Assembly: GCF_009709555.1 (NCBI RefSeq)
Contig: NZ_WJBG01000003.1
Location: forward strand, 36,646 to 100,645
Reading direction: 5' to 3'
Length of the DNA: 64,000 nt
Source of the DNA: Streptomyces blattellae
GTDB taxonomy: Bacteria; Actinomycetota; Actinomycetes; Streptomycetales; Streptomycetaceae
Shown: piece by piece, positions 45,596 to 53,744 of the stretch
Layout: each line of letters starts with the position of its first letter
Numbering within the stretch: position 1 is the first letter of the stretch
Made by a program: the position numbers and the translations under genes
The notes under the pieces: generated by a model
Seen by the model: the letters and a program-made list of their open reading frames with translations, nothing else
The model's database searches: none
Told to the model about the DNA's origin: nothing

Positions 45596-47277
45596 CCCTG
45601 CTGCGCAATCCGGTCATCCGCGGTTTCGCTCCCGACCCATCGCTTGTGCGCGTCGGGGACTGGTATTACGTGGCCACCAGCTCCTTCGAGTGGTTCCCGA
45701 CCATCCCCGTCCACCGCTCCCGGGATCTGGCGCACTGGCAGTACGCGGGCCATGTCCGGGGCGCCGTCCCCGGCGACTCGCTGGCCGGGGTGCCCGATTC
45801 CGGCGGCGTCTGGGCGCCGTCCCTGAGCTGGGACGGAGAGCGGTTCTGGATGACGTACTCGATCGTCCGGTCGGTCGGGACGCCGTACTTCGATCTGGAC
45901 ACATACGTCACCACGGCGACCGAGATCGACGGCAAGTGGTCGGCACCGCGCCGGGTGGTGAGCCACGGTTTCGACCCGGCGCTCTTCCACGACGAGGGGC
46001 GGCTGTGGCTGGTCAACCTGCAGAGTGATCACCGCCCCGGCGGCAGTCGCTTCGCGGGCATCGTCCTGACCGAGCTGGACCGGGACACGCTGGCGCCCGT
46101 CGGCGGTACGCATCTGCTGCTCCAGCACGAACGGCTGGTCGAGGGGCCGAAGTTGCTCAGGCACGACGGCTGGTACTACCTCGTGCTCGCCGAGGGCGGC
46201 ACGGGGTTCGAGCACGGGGTGCTGGTGGCGCGCAGCCGCCGCGTGACCGGACCGTACGAGCTGGACGACCGGCCGCTGCTGACGTCACGGGACGATCCGT
46301 CACTGCCGCTGCAAAAGGCCGGACACGCCGAACTGGTGCAAACACCGGGCGGGGACTGGGTGTTGAGCCATCTCGCCGCCCGCCCGCTGCAGACGCCGGA
46401 CGGGCCGCGCTGTCCCCTAGGCCGCGAGACGGCGATCCAGCCGGTGACATGGGACGCGGAGGGCTGGCCGAGGCTGCGGCACGGGGGGCATCATCCGGCG
46501 GTCGAGGTCGACGTACCGACTCAGCCGGATGATCTGGAGCCCGGTGCACCCGCTGTATCGACACAACCGGTGGATCTGGAACCCGGTGCACCCGCTGTAT
46601 CGACACAACCGGTGGATCTGGAACCCGCTGTATCTACACAACCGGTTGCTTCGGAATCCGCGTTGGGCTGGCCCTGGAGTTCCCCTCGCGGATATCCCGA
46701 CCCGTCCTGGGCCGACACCACCGCACGCCCCGGCTGGATCCGGCTGCGCGGGCGGCACGGTCCCGAGTCGCGCTGGGCGCACAGCCTCCTCGCACAGCGC
46801 ATCACCGAGCACCGCGCGGAGGCCGAAGTCACGCTTGACGCAAGGCCGTTCAGTTTCACGCAGGGTGCCGGGCTGGTGCTCTGGTACAACACGGAGGCCT
46901 ACGTCGCCCTCGACCTGACCTGGGCGGAACCGGAGGGCGAGGGGCAGCACGGCCAGCAGTGGCGGGGCGCGGGCCGGACGGTGCTTCGTCTGGTGGAGCG
47001 GGACGAGGAGGGCACCGCGCAGACAGCGGTTGCCGACGCGACGACGCCCGTCACCCTGGGCGTGACCGTCGAGGAAGCCGAGGCCCGGTTCTGGTACGTA
47101 CGGGACGGTAACCGTATTCCCATCGGGTCGCCGCTGGACTTCGGCAAGCTCTCCGACGACCACGGTTCGCGGCTGCGTTTCACCGGAGTCATGGTCGGAA
47201 TCCACGCGTGGGACCTCGTCGAAGCGGAGTTCACCGCCGACTTCACGGGTTTCCGGCTGGACTGCGCGGCCGACTGA
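45592..47277 (+). CDS. Cytoplasmic GH43 beta-xylosidase/arabinofuranosidase with repeat linker
   Basis: A 561-residue enzyme without signal peptide. The five-blade propeller (1-about 305) has the catalytic trio: base D15 (FAPDPSL), pKa modulator D128 (HGFDPALF) and acid E184 (LVEGPKLL). The C-terminal beta-sandwich (about 360-561) is of the beta-xylosidase GH43_C2 type. Between them, residues 315-353 are a threefold repeat of a 14-residue unit LEPGAPAVSTQPVD, not expected in this family. GTG at 45592 overlaps the permease stop. It probably trims oligosaccharides imported by system 2. Whether xylose or arabinose is released cannot be decided from sequence. Confidence 0.9.
   Translation: MTLLRNPVIRGFAPDPSLVRVGDWYYVATSSFEWFPTIPVHRSRDLAHWQYAGHVRGAVPGDSLAGVPDSGGVWAPSLSWDGERFWMTYSIVRSVGTPYFDLDTYVTTATEIDGKWSAPRRVVSHGFDPALFHDEGRLWLVNLQSDHRPGGSRFAGIVLTELDRDTLAPVGGTHLLLQHERLVEGPKLLRHDGWYYLVLAEGGTGFEHGVLVARSRRVTGPYELDDRPLLTSRDDPSLPLQKAGHAELVQTPGGDWVLSHLAARPLQTPDGPRCPLGRETAIQPVTWDAEGWPRLRHGGHHPAVEVDVPTQPDDLEPGAPAVSTQPVDLEPGAPAVSTQPVDLEPAVSTQPVASESALGWPWSSPRGYPDPSWADTTARPGWIRLRGRHGPESRWAHSLLAQRITEHRAEAEVTLDARPFSFTQGAGLVLWYNTEAYVALDLTWAEPEGEGQHGQQWRGAGRTVLRLVERDEEGTAQTAVADATTPVTLGVTVEEAEARFWYVRDGNRIPIGSPLDFGKLSDDHGSRLRFTGVMVGIHAWDLVEAEFTADFTGFRLDCAAD
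46534..46650. repeat. In-frame 42-bp tandem repeat inside the GH43 gene
   Basis: Copies at 46534-46575 and 46576-46617 differ by one base; the third (46618-46650) has lost nine bases. Each encodes a 14-residue unit and contains CAACCGGT; in the third copy this becomes the perfect palindrome CAACCGGTTG (46639-46648), identical to the core of the LacI operators. Confidence 0.92.
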
Positions 47278-47427
47278 CCGGACCGCACGTCCGGCTGACG
47301 GGCAGGCCCGCCGGACGGCCGCCTGAAATGGCCGCCAAATTCCGTTCGAGGCTCGAAGTTTCGAAAGCCGAGCCCGCGGACCCCTCTGAACTCCGGCCTC
47401 TTCCCGAGGAACTGCAGCGAACCTACT

Positions 47428-47443
47428 GTAGGAAGCGCTTACT
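47428..47443. promoter_or_regulatory. LacI-type operator (AAGCGCTT class) before the third LacI gene
   Basis: TAGGAAGCGCTTACTG, centre AAGCGCTT at 47433-47440, 52 bases upstream of the regulator start. A second palindrome-like element with TCGAA repeats (about 47345-47363 and 47449-47464) is also present. The 218-base gap holds no gene. Confidence 0.62.
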
Positions 47444-47495
47444 GTCTGCTCGAAACGTTCGAAGGCCCTCGGGCGGGCCGGAGAGGTGGTTCCCG

Positions 47496-48548
47496 ATGGT
47501 CCGTACGGGGAGTGCGAGCGTGACGGCCGGGCCGACCCTGGCGGTCGTGGCCCGGGAGGCCGGGGTGTCGGTACCGACCGCCTCCAAGGTGGTCAACGGC
47601 CGCGAGGACGTCGCACCGGAGACCCGCCGTCGGGTCACCGAGGCGCTGCACCGGCTCGGTTATGTCCGCAGACCCCGCTTCGACGCGGGCAAGCCGCCGG
47701 GCCTGGTCGACCTGGTGGTGCATTCGCTGGAGAGTTCATGGTCGGGGGCCGTACTGCACGGGGCGGAGGAGGCCGCCCATGACTCGGGCCTGGAAGTGGT
47801 GGTGTCGGCCGGCCTCTCGCGGAGCCGGGGTGACCAGCCGGACCGCGGCTGGCTGGACAAGCTCACCGCGCGCGGTTCGTCCGGAGTGCTGTTCAACCTC
47901 GCGGAGCTGACGCCGTCCCAGTACTCCTGGCTCGACCAGCACCGCATCCCGTTCGTGATGATCGACCCGGTCCTGGAACCGCCGCCGGGCGTGGTGTCGG
48001 TGGGCGCGGCGAACTGGCACGGCGGCGTCACCGCGACCGAGCACCTGCTGTCGCTCGGCCATGAGCGCATCGGCGTCGTGGCCGGCCACCGGCGCACCAT
48101 GGCCGGCGACGCCCGCCTCGCCGGCTACCGCTCGGCACTCGCGTCGGCCGGGCTGCGGCAGCGCCCCGAGTACGTCCGCCACGCCGGCTTCGACGAGACG
48201 GCCGCCCGCGTGCGCATGCTCGAACTCCTCGACCTGCCGGAGCCGCCGACGGCCGTATTCGTATGCTCGGACCGGATGGCTCTGGGGGTGTACGAGGCTC
48301 TGTCCGAGCGGGGTTTGAAGGTCCCCCACGACATGAGCGTCGTCGGCTTCGACGACCTGCCCGAGTCCCGGTGGGTCACCCCCGCCCTCACCACCGTCCG
48401 CCAGCCCGTCTCCGAGATGGCGGCCACCGCCCTGCGCCTCCTGGTCCGGATGATGGACGGCCACCGTCCGGAGAGCACCCGGACGGAACTGTCCACACGG
48501 CTGGTGGAGCGGTCGAGTACGGCGGGCCCCGCCGAACGGCGCAGTTGA
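47496..48548 (+). CDS. LacI-family transcriptional regulator (third)
   Basis: A 350-residue repressor, only distantly related to the two paralogues at 26253 and 41080. HTH: TLAVVAREAGVSVPTASKVVNG; effector domain with VGFDDLPESRWVTPALTTVRQP and FVMIDPVLEPPPGVVSVGAAN. The operator at 47428 suggests autoregulation, and the same AAGCGCTT core at 15487 makes the rhamnogalacturonan lyase/esterase pair a possible target. ATG at 47496 has GGAGAGG upstream; the frame is open much further, into the GH43 end. It directly follows the GH43 operon. Confidence 0.92.
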   Translation: MVRTGSASVTAGPTLAVVAREAGVSVPTASKVVNGREDVAPETRRRVTEALHRLGYVRRPRFDAGKPPGLVDLVVHSLESSWSGAVLHGAEEAAHDSGLEVVVSAGLSRSRGDQPDRGWLDKLTARGSSGVLFNLAELTPSQYSWLDQHRIPFVMIDPVLEPPPGVVSVGAANWHGGVTATEHLLSLGHERIGVVAGHRRTMAGDARLAGYRSALASAGLRQRPEYVRHAGFDETAARVRMLELLDLPEPPTAVFVCSDRMALGVYEALSERGLKVPHDMSVVGFDDLPESRWVTPALTTVRQPVSEMAATALRLLVRMMDGHRPESTRTELSTRLVERSSTAGPAERRS

Positions 48549-48594
48549 ACGGCTCCGAGGGACCCGCCCCCCTCAGCCGGTGTCCCCACCTCGC

Positions 48595-48654
48595 TGTCGG
48601 GCGCCCCGTTGTCAGGCGCCCCGTTGTCCAGGCGCCCCGATTGTCGGGCGCCCG
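48595..48654. repeat. Four 15-17-bp tandem GGCGCCCC units
   Basis: TGTCGGGCGCCCCGT, TGTCAGGCGCCCCGT, a 17-base variant and a final TGTCGGGCGCCCG lie head to tail. Each holds the palindrome GGCGCC. They are in the 319-base gap 48549-48867 after the third LacI gene, which otherwise shows no convincing gene. Confidence 0.85.
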
Positions 48655-48867
48655 TCTCCGACGGGGGGCGCCGCGGTCCACGGGTTCGCCGGCGTCCGGG
48701 GGCGGCAGCGGGCAGGAGGGGGTGTCGAGTTCGGCGTCGGACGGCTGGTGGGCGGCGAGAGCGGCCTCGCACAGGACGTCGCGCGGAACACGGGTGCCGA
48801 AGGCTCCGGGGCCGAACTGTCCGATTCCTTCAAGACCCACGGCCGCGGCGCTGCCTACGGTGACCGC

Positions 48868-49266
48868 ATGACTCCACGTTTCGATGCCATCGGCCTGGTC
48901 GTCGCCGACCTGGCCGCCTCCGTGGCCTTCTACCGCCGCGTCGGCTTCGCCTTCCCCGAAGGGGCCGAGAACGAGCCGCACGCCGAGGCCCGACTGCCCG
49001 GCGGAGTGCGGCTGATGCTGGACACCGAGGAGATGGTCCGGTCCATCGTTCCCGGGTGGCAGCCGCCGGCCGGTGGCGGCCGGCATTCGCTGGCGCTGCT
49101 GTGCGATGGCCCGGGCGAGGTGGACGCGGTGTACGAGGACCTGGTCGGTGCCGGGTACCACGGGGGACAAAAACCGTGGGACGCCCCCTGGGGCCAGCGC
49201 TACGCGGTCGTCCACGACCCCGACGGCCACGGGGTCGACCTGTTCGCGCCGCTGGCGCCCGAGTGA
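48868..49266 (+). CDS. VOC (glyoxalase-fold) family protein
   Basis: A 132-residue protein made of two beta-alpha-beta-beta-beta halves: DAIGLVVADLAASVAFYRRVGFAFPEG starts the first, and HDPDGHGVDLFAPL ends the second (core shown). It is probably a dimeric metal-dependent enzyme or a drug-binding protein of the glyoxalase/bleomycin resistance superfamily. The start ATG at 48868 is the natural domain edge; the longer upstream frame crosses the repeat. Confidence 0.87.
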   Translation: MTPRFDAIGLVVADLAASVAFYRRVGFAFPEGAENEPHAEARLPGGVRLMLDTEEMVRSIVPGWQPPAGGGRHSLALLCDGPGEVDAVYEDLVGAGYHGGQKPWDAPWGQRYAVVHDPDGHGVDLFAPLAPE

Positions 49267-49387
49267 CTCCGCCGGCGGCGCGAACAGGTCGACAGATCCG
49301 TCAGCGTCCCCGTGTCGTCTTCCGGGCCGGGACGGCATGGCCGGACATACGGCGAGCGCGCGTGCAGCGCGAGCGTCCGCTGCCGCG

Positions 49388-49440
49388 CCCGGCCGCACCG
49401 TGGCGTAGACCCTCCCCCGGCCGCACTGTGGCGTAGGCCC
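49388..49440. repeat. Imperfect 27-bp direct duplication
   Basis: CCCGGCCGCACCGTGGCGTAG is followed by CCCGGCCGCACTGTGGCGTAG after a short CCCTCC spacer. It lies in the 230-base gap between the convergent VOC and DUF4396 genes; nothing else is seen there. Confidence 0.7.
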
Positions 49441-49496
49441 AACCCCCGGGCCGGGCGGGGGCGGGCTCCCAGCCGCTCGGCGGGCCGCTGACGAGA

Positions 49497-50006
49497 TCAG
49501 TGGTAGGCGTGAACGACGGCATGGCCCTTGCCACGGCCGATCATCCACTTGTTGAGCGGGGTGGTGATCACAAAGGCCACGGCGAAGCCGCCCAGCAGCG
49601 CACCCCAGAACAGCGCCTCGTCCAGGTGAGCGTCCATCGCACCGGGCGTGAGGGCGATGATCCCGTTGTCGACCAGCTCCATCACCGCGATGGAGACGGT
49701 GTCGGCGGCCAGCGCCACCTTGATCGCGGCCTTGAGGTCCAGTCCGGCCCGCAGGACGGCGAACAACGTGAGCGAGTAACCGAAGAGGAACGCCAGCCCG
49801 ACCGCCAGCGCCATGGTGGGGACATTGCCCCACAGCAGGGCGGTGCCGATCGCCATACCGGTGATCTCACCGACGGCGCACCCGGTCAGGCAGTGCAGGG
49901 TCGCCTTCGCCGCCGTACTCCAGGACGCGCCGGCAGGCCCGCCCTGGTGACCCTCGTGCACTGCGCTGGCTTCGTGAGCGGTGTGGTCCATGGCCTTCAT
50001 CCCCAT
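49497..50006 (-). CDS. DUF4396 membrane protein
   Basis: A 169-residue protein. A His-containing N-terminus (MDHTAHEASAVHEGHQGG) is followed by DUF4396: AAKATLHCLTGCAVGEITGMAIGTALLWG, then four or five helices, a TVSIAVMELVDNGI segment and a conserved end (ITTPLNKWMIGRGKGHAV). Function is not established; the family often sits with copper genes. A CsoR-type operator lies 44 bases upstream, so copper control is likely here. Start is uncertain between ATG 50006, 50000 and 49991. Confidence 0.85.
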   Translation of the reverse strand: MGMKAMDHTAHEASAVHEGHQGGPAGASWSTAAKATLHCLTGCAVGEITGMAIGTALLWGNVPTMALAVGLAFLFGYSLTLFAVLRAGLDLKAAIKVALAADTVSIAVMELVDNGIIALTPGAMDAHLDEALFWGALLGGFAVAFVITTPLNKWMIGRGKGHAVVHAYH

Positions 50007-50049
50007 TCCCGTCCAGTGTGGTCCGTTCCCGGGCCCCCTCACCAACCAT

Positions 50050-50066
50050 ATACCCCCCAGGGGTAT
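50050..50066. promoter_or_regulatory. CsoR-type copper operator
   Basis: ATACCCCCCAGGGGTAT: arms ATACCCC and GGGGTAT around a 3-base centre, matching the known CsoR site form in actinobacteria. It lies directly upstream of the DUF4396 gene. CsoR leaves such sites when it binds Cu(I), so the gene should be copper-induced. Confidence 0.8.
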
Positions 50067-50201
50067 CATTCCAGTGATGGCTGATCCCGCGAAGGGCCGT
50101 TGGAGCACTGTGCGGGGCGCTGGATTCGCGGACGGTATCGGGGCCCACCGCGGGGCCTGGCAGACGCCTCCCGGCCCCGCGGTGGGCACGTCGGTACGGG
50201 G

Positions 50202-50727
50202 TCAGTCCTTGCCGAGCAACTCGTTCATCCGGCTGATCTCGGCGGTCTGCGAGGTGATGATGTCCCCGGCCAGCTTCTTGGCGGGGGCGTAGGCACCGTC
50301 GGCCTGCTCGGTCTTGGCTTGTCCATCTCCTCGGCGCTCATCATGCCCTCCATGTCGCCGTGCATGGAGTAGTCCATGGCGCCCTCGGCGGGCACCTCCT
50401 CGCCCCAGGACGTGAGCCAGCCGGACATGGTCTCGATCTCCGGATCCTGGGCCTTCTCGATGTCCTCGGCGAGCTTCCTCACCTCCGGCGACCGCGTCCG
50501 GCCGGGGGCGAGGCCGGCCATCTGCACCGCCTGGCGGTGCGGGGGATCATCCCCTGGGCGAACGCGACGTCGGCGGCGTCGTGCCGGCCCTGGTCGGCGG
50601 ACGCCGACACCGAGGGCGACTTCGAGGCGTTACCGCCGTGCCCGGCCGAGCTGTCGCCGTCGCCGTCGCTGCCACAGGCGGCCAGGACGAGCGCGCCCCC
50701 CGACTGGGCGGTTCCTGGACGCGATGC
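50202..50727 (-). pseudogene. DUF305 copper-associated lipoprotein, multiply broken
   Basis: Parts of one DUF305 protein are readable: lipobox region ALVLAACGSDGDGDSSAG (about 50660-50690) and HDAADVAFAQGMIP; then, in another frame, VQMAGLAPGRTRSPEVRKLAED and IEKAQDPEIETMSGWLTSWG; then in a third frame KTEQADGAYAPAKKLAGDII and SRMNELLGKD to the stop at 50202. Three lesions: loss of the start and n-region of the signal peptide, a one-base loss in the MIPHHRQA motif near 50545, and a deletion near 50318 that removes the second metal-binding helix. It adjoins the CsoR site and the DUF4396 gene. Confidence 0.8.
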
Positions 50728-50728
50728 C

Positions 50729-50800
50729 TACGGTCACGCGATCACCGTACGGTCACGCGCCCATCGATACGGTCACGCGCCCATCGTGCGGTCACGTGCC
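50729..50800. repeat. Four 19-20-bp tandem repeats at the broken DUF305 start
   Basis: TACGGTCACGCG occurs at 50729, 50748 and 50768, with a weaker copy at 50787; full units read TACGGTCACGCGCCCATCG. The array begins exactly where the DUF305 signal peptide is lost, so it may have replaced the original start region. Confidence 0.85.
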
Positions 50801-50877
50801 ACAACCCGTACGTCACCGCAGCAGTGGGCGGTGCCACGCGCCGGAACCCGGTGTCCCAGCACAGCGAAACTTCATGC

Positions 50878-51573
50878 TCAACCCGTCGGACTTGACAGAG
50901 AAAGCTCCGTGAGCGTCCTGCCCGCCAACTCCCTTACGTCACGGGCGAGATGGGCCTGGTCGGCGAAGCCCGCCCGAGTCGCCGTCTCGGCGAGGGACAG
51001 GCCGCCGCGGGCCAGCGCCAGGGCGCGTTGCAGTCGCAGTATCCGAGCGAGCGTCTTGGGACCGTAGCCGAAGGCGGTCAGACAGCGGCGGTGCAACTGG
51101 CGGGCGCTGAGGCCGAGTTCGTCCGCGGTGGCAGCCACCGTGCGGCCCGTGTCGAGCGCCGTGACGACCCGAAGCAGCAACGGGTCGGGCGGCTCGGCGT
51201 CGGCGGCCCGCCGCAAGGCCACGTCCTCCAGCGCCGTCATGGGATCCGCGGCGGCGTCGATACGATCCCGCAGGCGCCGGACCTCCGCGGCGGGCCACAG
51301 GTCGGCCAACTCGACGCGTCGGTCGCGCAGTTCGTGTGCGGGCACGCCGAGGAACGTCGGTGCGGTGCCGGGGTGGAAGCGGACGCCCGCCCACTGCCGC
51401 GGGCCGCCTCCGGGAACGTACGCCTGTGTGTCGGGTCCCGCGACCAGCAACCGGCCGTCGTTCCACAGCAGGTCCATGCAGCCGTCGGGCAGCACGGGCC
51501 GGACGACGGGATCCTCAAGCGTCCGGCGCCACACCACCGCACCCGGCAGCCTCGACGCCCGCTCCGCATACAC
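50878..51573 (-). CDS. AraC-family transcriptional regulator
   Basis: A 231-residue regulator. N-terminal sensing domain (about 20-110: [28 protein letters not shown]) of the DUF6597 type, then an AraC-type double HTH (about 145-231: [40 protein letters not shown], core [18 protein letters not shown]). The start GTG at 51573 lacks a good ribosome site. Target unknown. Confidence 0.85.
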   Translation of the reverse strand: MYAERASRLPGAVVWRRTLEDPVVRPVLPDGCMDLLWNDGRLLVAGPDTQAYVPGGGPRQWAGVRFHPGTAPTFLGVPAHELRDRRVELADLWPAAEVRRLRDRIDAAADPMTALEDVALRRAADAEPPDPLLLRVVTALDTGRTVAATADELGLSARQLHRRCLTAFGYGPKTLARILRLQRALALARGGLSLAETATRAGFADQAHLARDVRELAGRTLTELSLSSPTG

Positions 51574-51814
51574 AGGGACAGGCTACGAGACGCCCCACGG
51601 CAAGGGCACCGCGCTCCCGCGGCCCGTCCCACGCGGCCCGCCGCCCGCCACAAGCACTTCGGTGCCGCACCCGCGCCCGCGCCCCCACGGCGTCGGCTGC
51701 CGAACCCGCCCCACCCGCCTGCCGCCTGCCGCCTGCTGCCTGCCGAACACCCAGACGCCGGGTCCGGCCTGCTACCTGGCGCCCCCGCCCCTTCCCCCCG
51801 GGCCCACCGAAGCC

Positions 51815-52789
51815 CTACCCCACCCGCGTCCGATGCTCCTGCGGGCTGACTCCGTACACCCTCTTGAAGGCGCTGGACAGGGCGAATGCGCTGCCGTAGC
51901 CGACTTGGCGGGCGATCGCGGCGATGGTGTCGTCGGTGTCACGGAGGCGGTCGGCGGCGAGGGCCATGCGCCAGCCGGTGAGGTAGGTCATCGGGGGCTC
52001 GCCCACGAGGTCGGTGAAGCGGCGGGCGAGGGCGGCCCGGGAGACGCCGGCCTTGGCGGCGAGGGAGGCGACCGTCCAGGGGTGGGCCGGGTCGTCCTGG
52101 ACGAGGCGCAGGACCCGGCCGACGACGGGGTCGGCCAGGGCCCGGTACCAGGCGGGGGCCTCCGCGTCGGGCCGGGAGAACCAGGCCCGCAGCGCGGCGA
52201 TGACCAGCAGGTCCAGGAGCCGGTCCAGAACGACCTCCTGGCCCGGCTCGTCGCGGACGATCTCCTCCATGAGCAGCGGGGTGAGCGGGCACTGCCAGAC
52301 GTCGGAGGTGAGGGTGAGCAGGGGCGGCAGCGCGTCCAGCAGCCGGCCGCTGATCTCGCCCTGCATCGGATAGGTGCCGATCAGCATCACGGCGGAGCCG
52401 TCGAGCCGGTCGCCCCAGGTGCGGACGCCGAGGTCCATGGTGCCGTTCAAGGGCCGGCCGTCGGGGTAGCGGCACTCCTGGCCGGGCAGGATGAGGGCCT
52501 GCGGGGCGGTGCCGGGGTCGTCGGCACAGGTGTACGGGTCCGGGCCGCGGGCGATCGCCAGGTCGCCGGGCCTCAGCCGGACCCTCCCCCGGCCTTCGGC
52601 CGTCGGGGCCCCCGTCTCGCCGTGCTCCCCCGCGTCCGGCAGGATCCAGGCGGCGCCGCGGACCATCAGCATCACCGTCAGCGGGGCGCGGTCCTCGATC
52701 CGAATCGCCCACGGCGGCTCGAAGCACGCACGGATCATGAAGGCACCACGCGCGCGTGGACCTTCGAGGAGACCTGCGAGAGCGTCCAT
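51815..52789 (-). CDS. AraC-family transcriptional regulator with cupin domain
   Basis: A 324-residue regulator: cupin-type ligand domain (about 1-200: IRIEDRAPLTVMLMVRGAAWI, VRLRPGDLAIARGPDPYTCAD) and a C-terminal AraC double HTH (about 225-324: VASLAAKAGVSRAALARRF, IAAIARQVGYGSAFALSSAF, RVYGVSPQEHR). Start ATG 52789. It is divergent from the NmrA-like gene at 52870, and such pairs are usually regulator and target, so it probably controls that reductase. The 241-base gap 51574-51814 downstream has no gene. Confidence 0.9.
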   Translation of the reverse strand: MDALAGLLEGPRARGAFMIRACFEPPWAIRIEDRAPLTVMLMVRGAAWILPDAGEHGETGAPTAEGRGRVRLRPGDLAIARGPDPYTCADDPGTAPQALILPGQECRYPDGRPLNGTMDLGVRTWGDRLDGSAVMLIGTYPMQGEISGRLLDALPPLLTLTSDVWQCPLTPLLMEEIVRDEPGQEVVLDRLLDLLVIAALRAWFSRPDAEAPAWYRALADPVVGRVLRLVQDDPAHPWTVASLAAKAGVSRAALARRFTDLVGEPPMTYLTGWRMALAADRLRDTDDTIAAIARQVGYGSAFALSSAFKRVYGVSPQEHRTRVG

Positions 52790-52869
52790 GGTGCCAGCGT
52801 AGACGCGCACGTATGCCAATGAGCCGCTCAGCGATGGGCTGTTGGGGCGCGCGGCCGTTGACTTGAGGC

Positions 52870-53727
52870 ATGACGAAGAACACGCAGAACACGACAGTGA
52901 ACACGCAGAACACGACGGTTGTGGTGACCGGCGCCTCCGGGCGGACCGGCAGCCGGGTCGCCGACGCGCTGCGGGGCGCCGGCCTGACCGTGCGCGCGGC
53001 GTCCCGCACCCGCGGTTTCGACTGGGAGGACCCGACGACGTGGGCGGAGACTCTGCGCGACGCCGACGCGGCGTATGTGGTGTACCCGTCCGATGTCGGT
53101 TCCCCGGCGGCGGCCGAGGGCGTCGGCGCGCTGGCCCGGGAGGCGGTGGGGCTCGGTGTCCGGCGGCTGGTGCTGCTGTCGGCGCGCGGTGAGGAGCAGG
53201 CGCTGGCGGCCGAGGAGGCGCTGATGTCGTCCGGGGCGGAGTGGACGATCGTGCGGTGTGCGTGGTTCGCACAGAACTTCAGCGAAGGACTGCTGGCGGA
53301 GGGGCTGGTGCAGACGGGCGAGTTCGTGTTCCCGGCGGCTGAGGTGCCCGAGCCGTTTCTGGACGTGCGGGACATCGGGGACGTGGTCGCGGCCGTGCTG
53401 ACGTCCGGGGACCGTTATGTGGGGCGGACGCTGGATCTGACCGGGCCGCGGATGCTGAGCTTCCGGGAGGCGGTGGCGGAGATCGACGCGGCCACCGGGT
53501 CCGGGCTGACGTACACGCCGGTGCCGGCCCGGTCCTACGGGAAGATCCTCACCGGCATGGGGGTTCCGGCCGAGGAGGCGGACTTCCTGGTGGAGGTCTT
53601 CGAAGGGCTGCTGGACGGGCGCAACGCCCACGTCACGGACGGGGTGCGGCAGGTGCTGGGGCGTCAGGCGCGGGACTTCTCGGAGTTCGTACGGGAATCC
53701 GCGGCGGCCGGAGCCTGGAAACGCTGA
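52870..53727 (+). CDS. NAD(P)-binding NmrA-like reductase
   Basis: A 285-residue short atypical dehydrogenase. The Rossmann motif VVVTGASGRTGSRVADAL (GxxGxxG) starts at about residue 17, and YVVYPSDVGSP, RLVLLSARGEE and FLDVRDIGDVVAAVLTSG are typical of NmrA/ergot reductase-like proteins. The N-terminus has a 7-residue duplication (NTQNTTV twice) from a 21-bp tandem repeat, so the native start could be the GTG at 52897. Divergent from a cupin-AraC regulator. Confidence 0.88.
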   Translation: MTKNTQNTTVNTQNTTVVVTGASGRTGSRVADALRGAGLTVRAASRTRGFDWEDPTTWAETLRDADAAYVVYPSDVGSPAAAEGVGALAREAVGLGVRRLVLLSARGEEQALAAEEALMSSGAEWTIVRCAWFAQNFSEGLLAEGLVQTGEFVFPAAEVPEPFLDVRDIGDVVAAVLTSGDRYVGRTLDLTGPRMLSFREAVAEIDAATGSGLTYTPVPARSYGKILTGMGVPAEEADFLVEVFEGLLDGRNAHVTDGVRQVLGRQARDFSEFVRESAAAGAWKR

Positions 53728-53744
53728 CCCGGACCGAGCGGACC

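Noticed and set aside
48580..48867. N-terminal extension of the VOC protein back to 48580
   Set aside because: The extension runs through a tandem repeat and is not part of the VOC fold; the ATG at 48868 is the domain edge.
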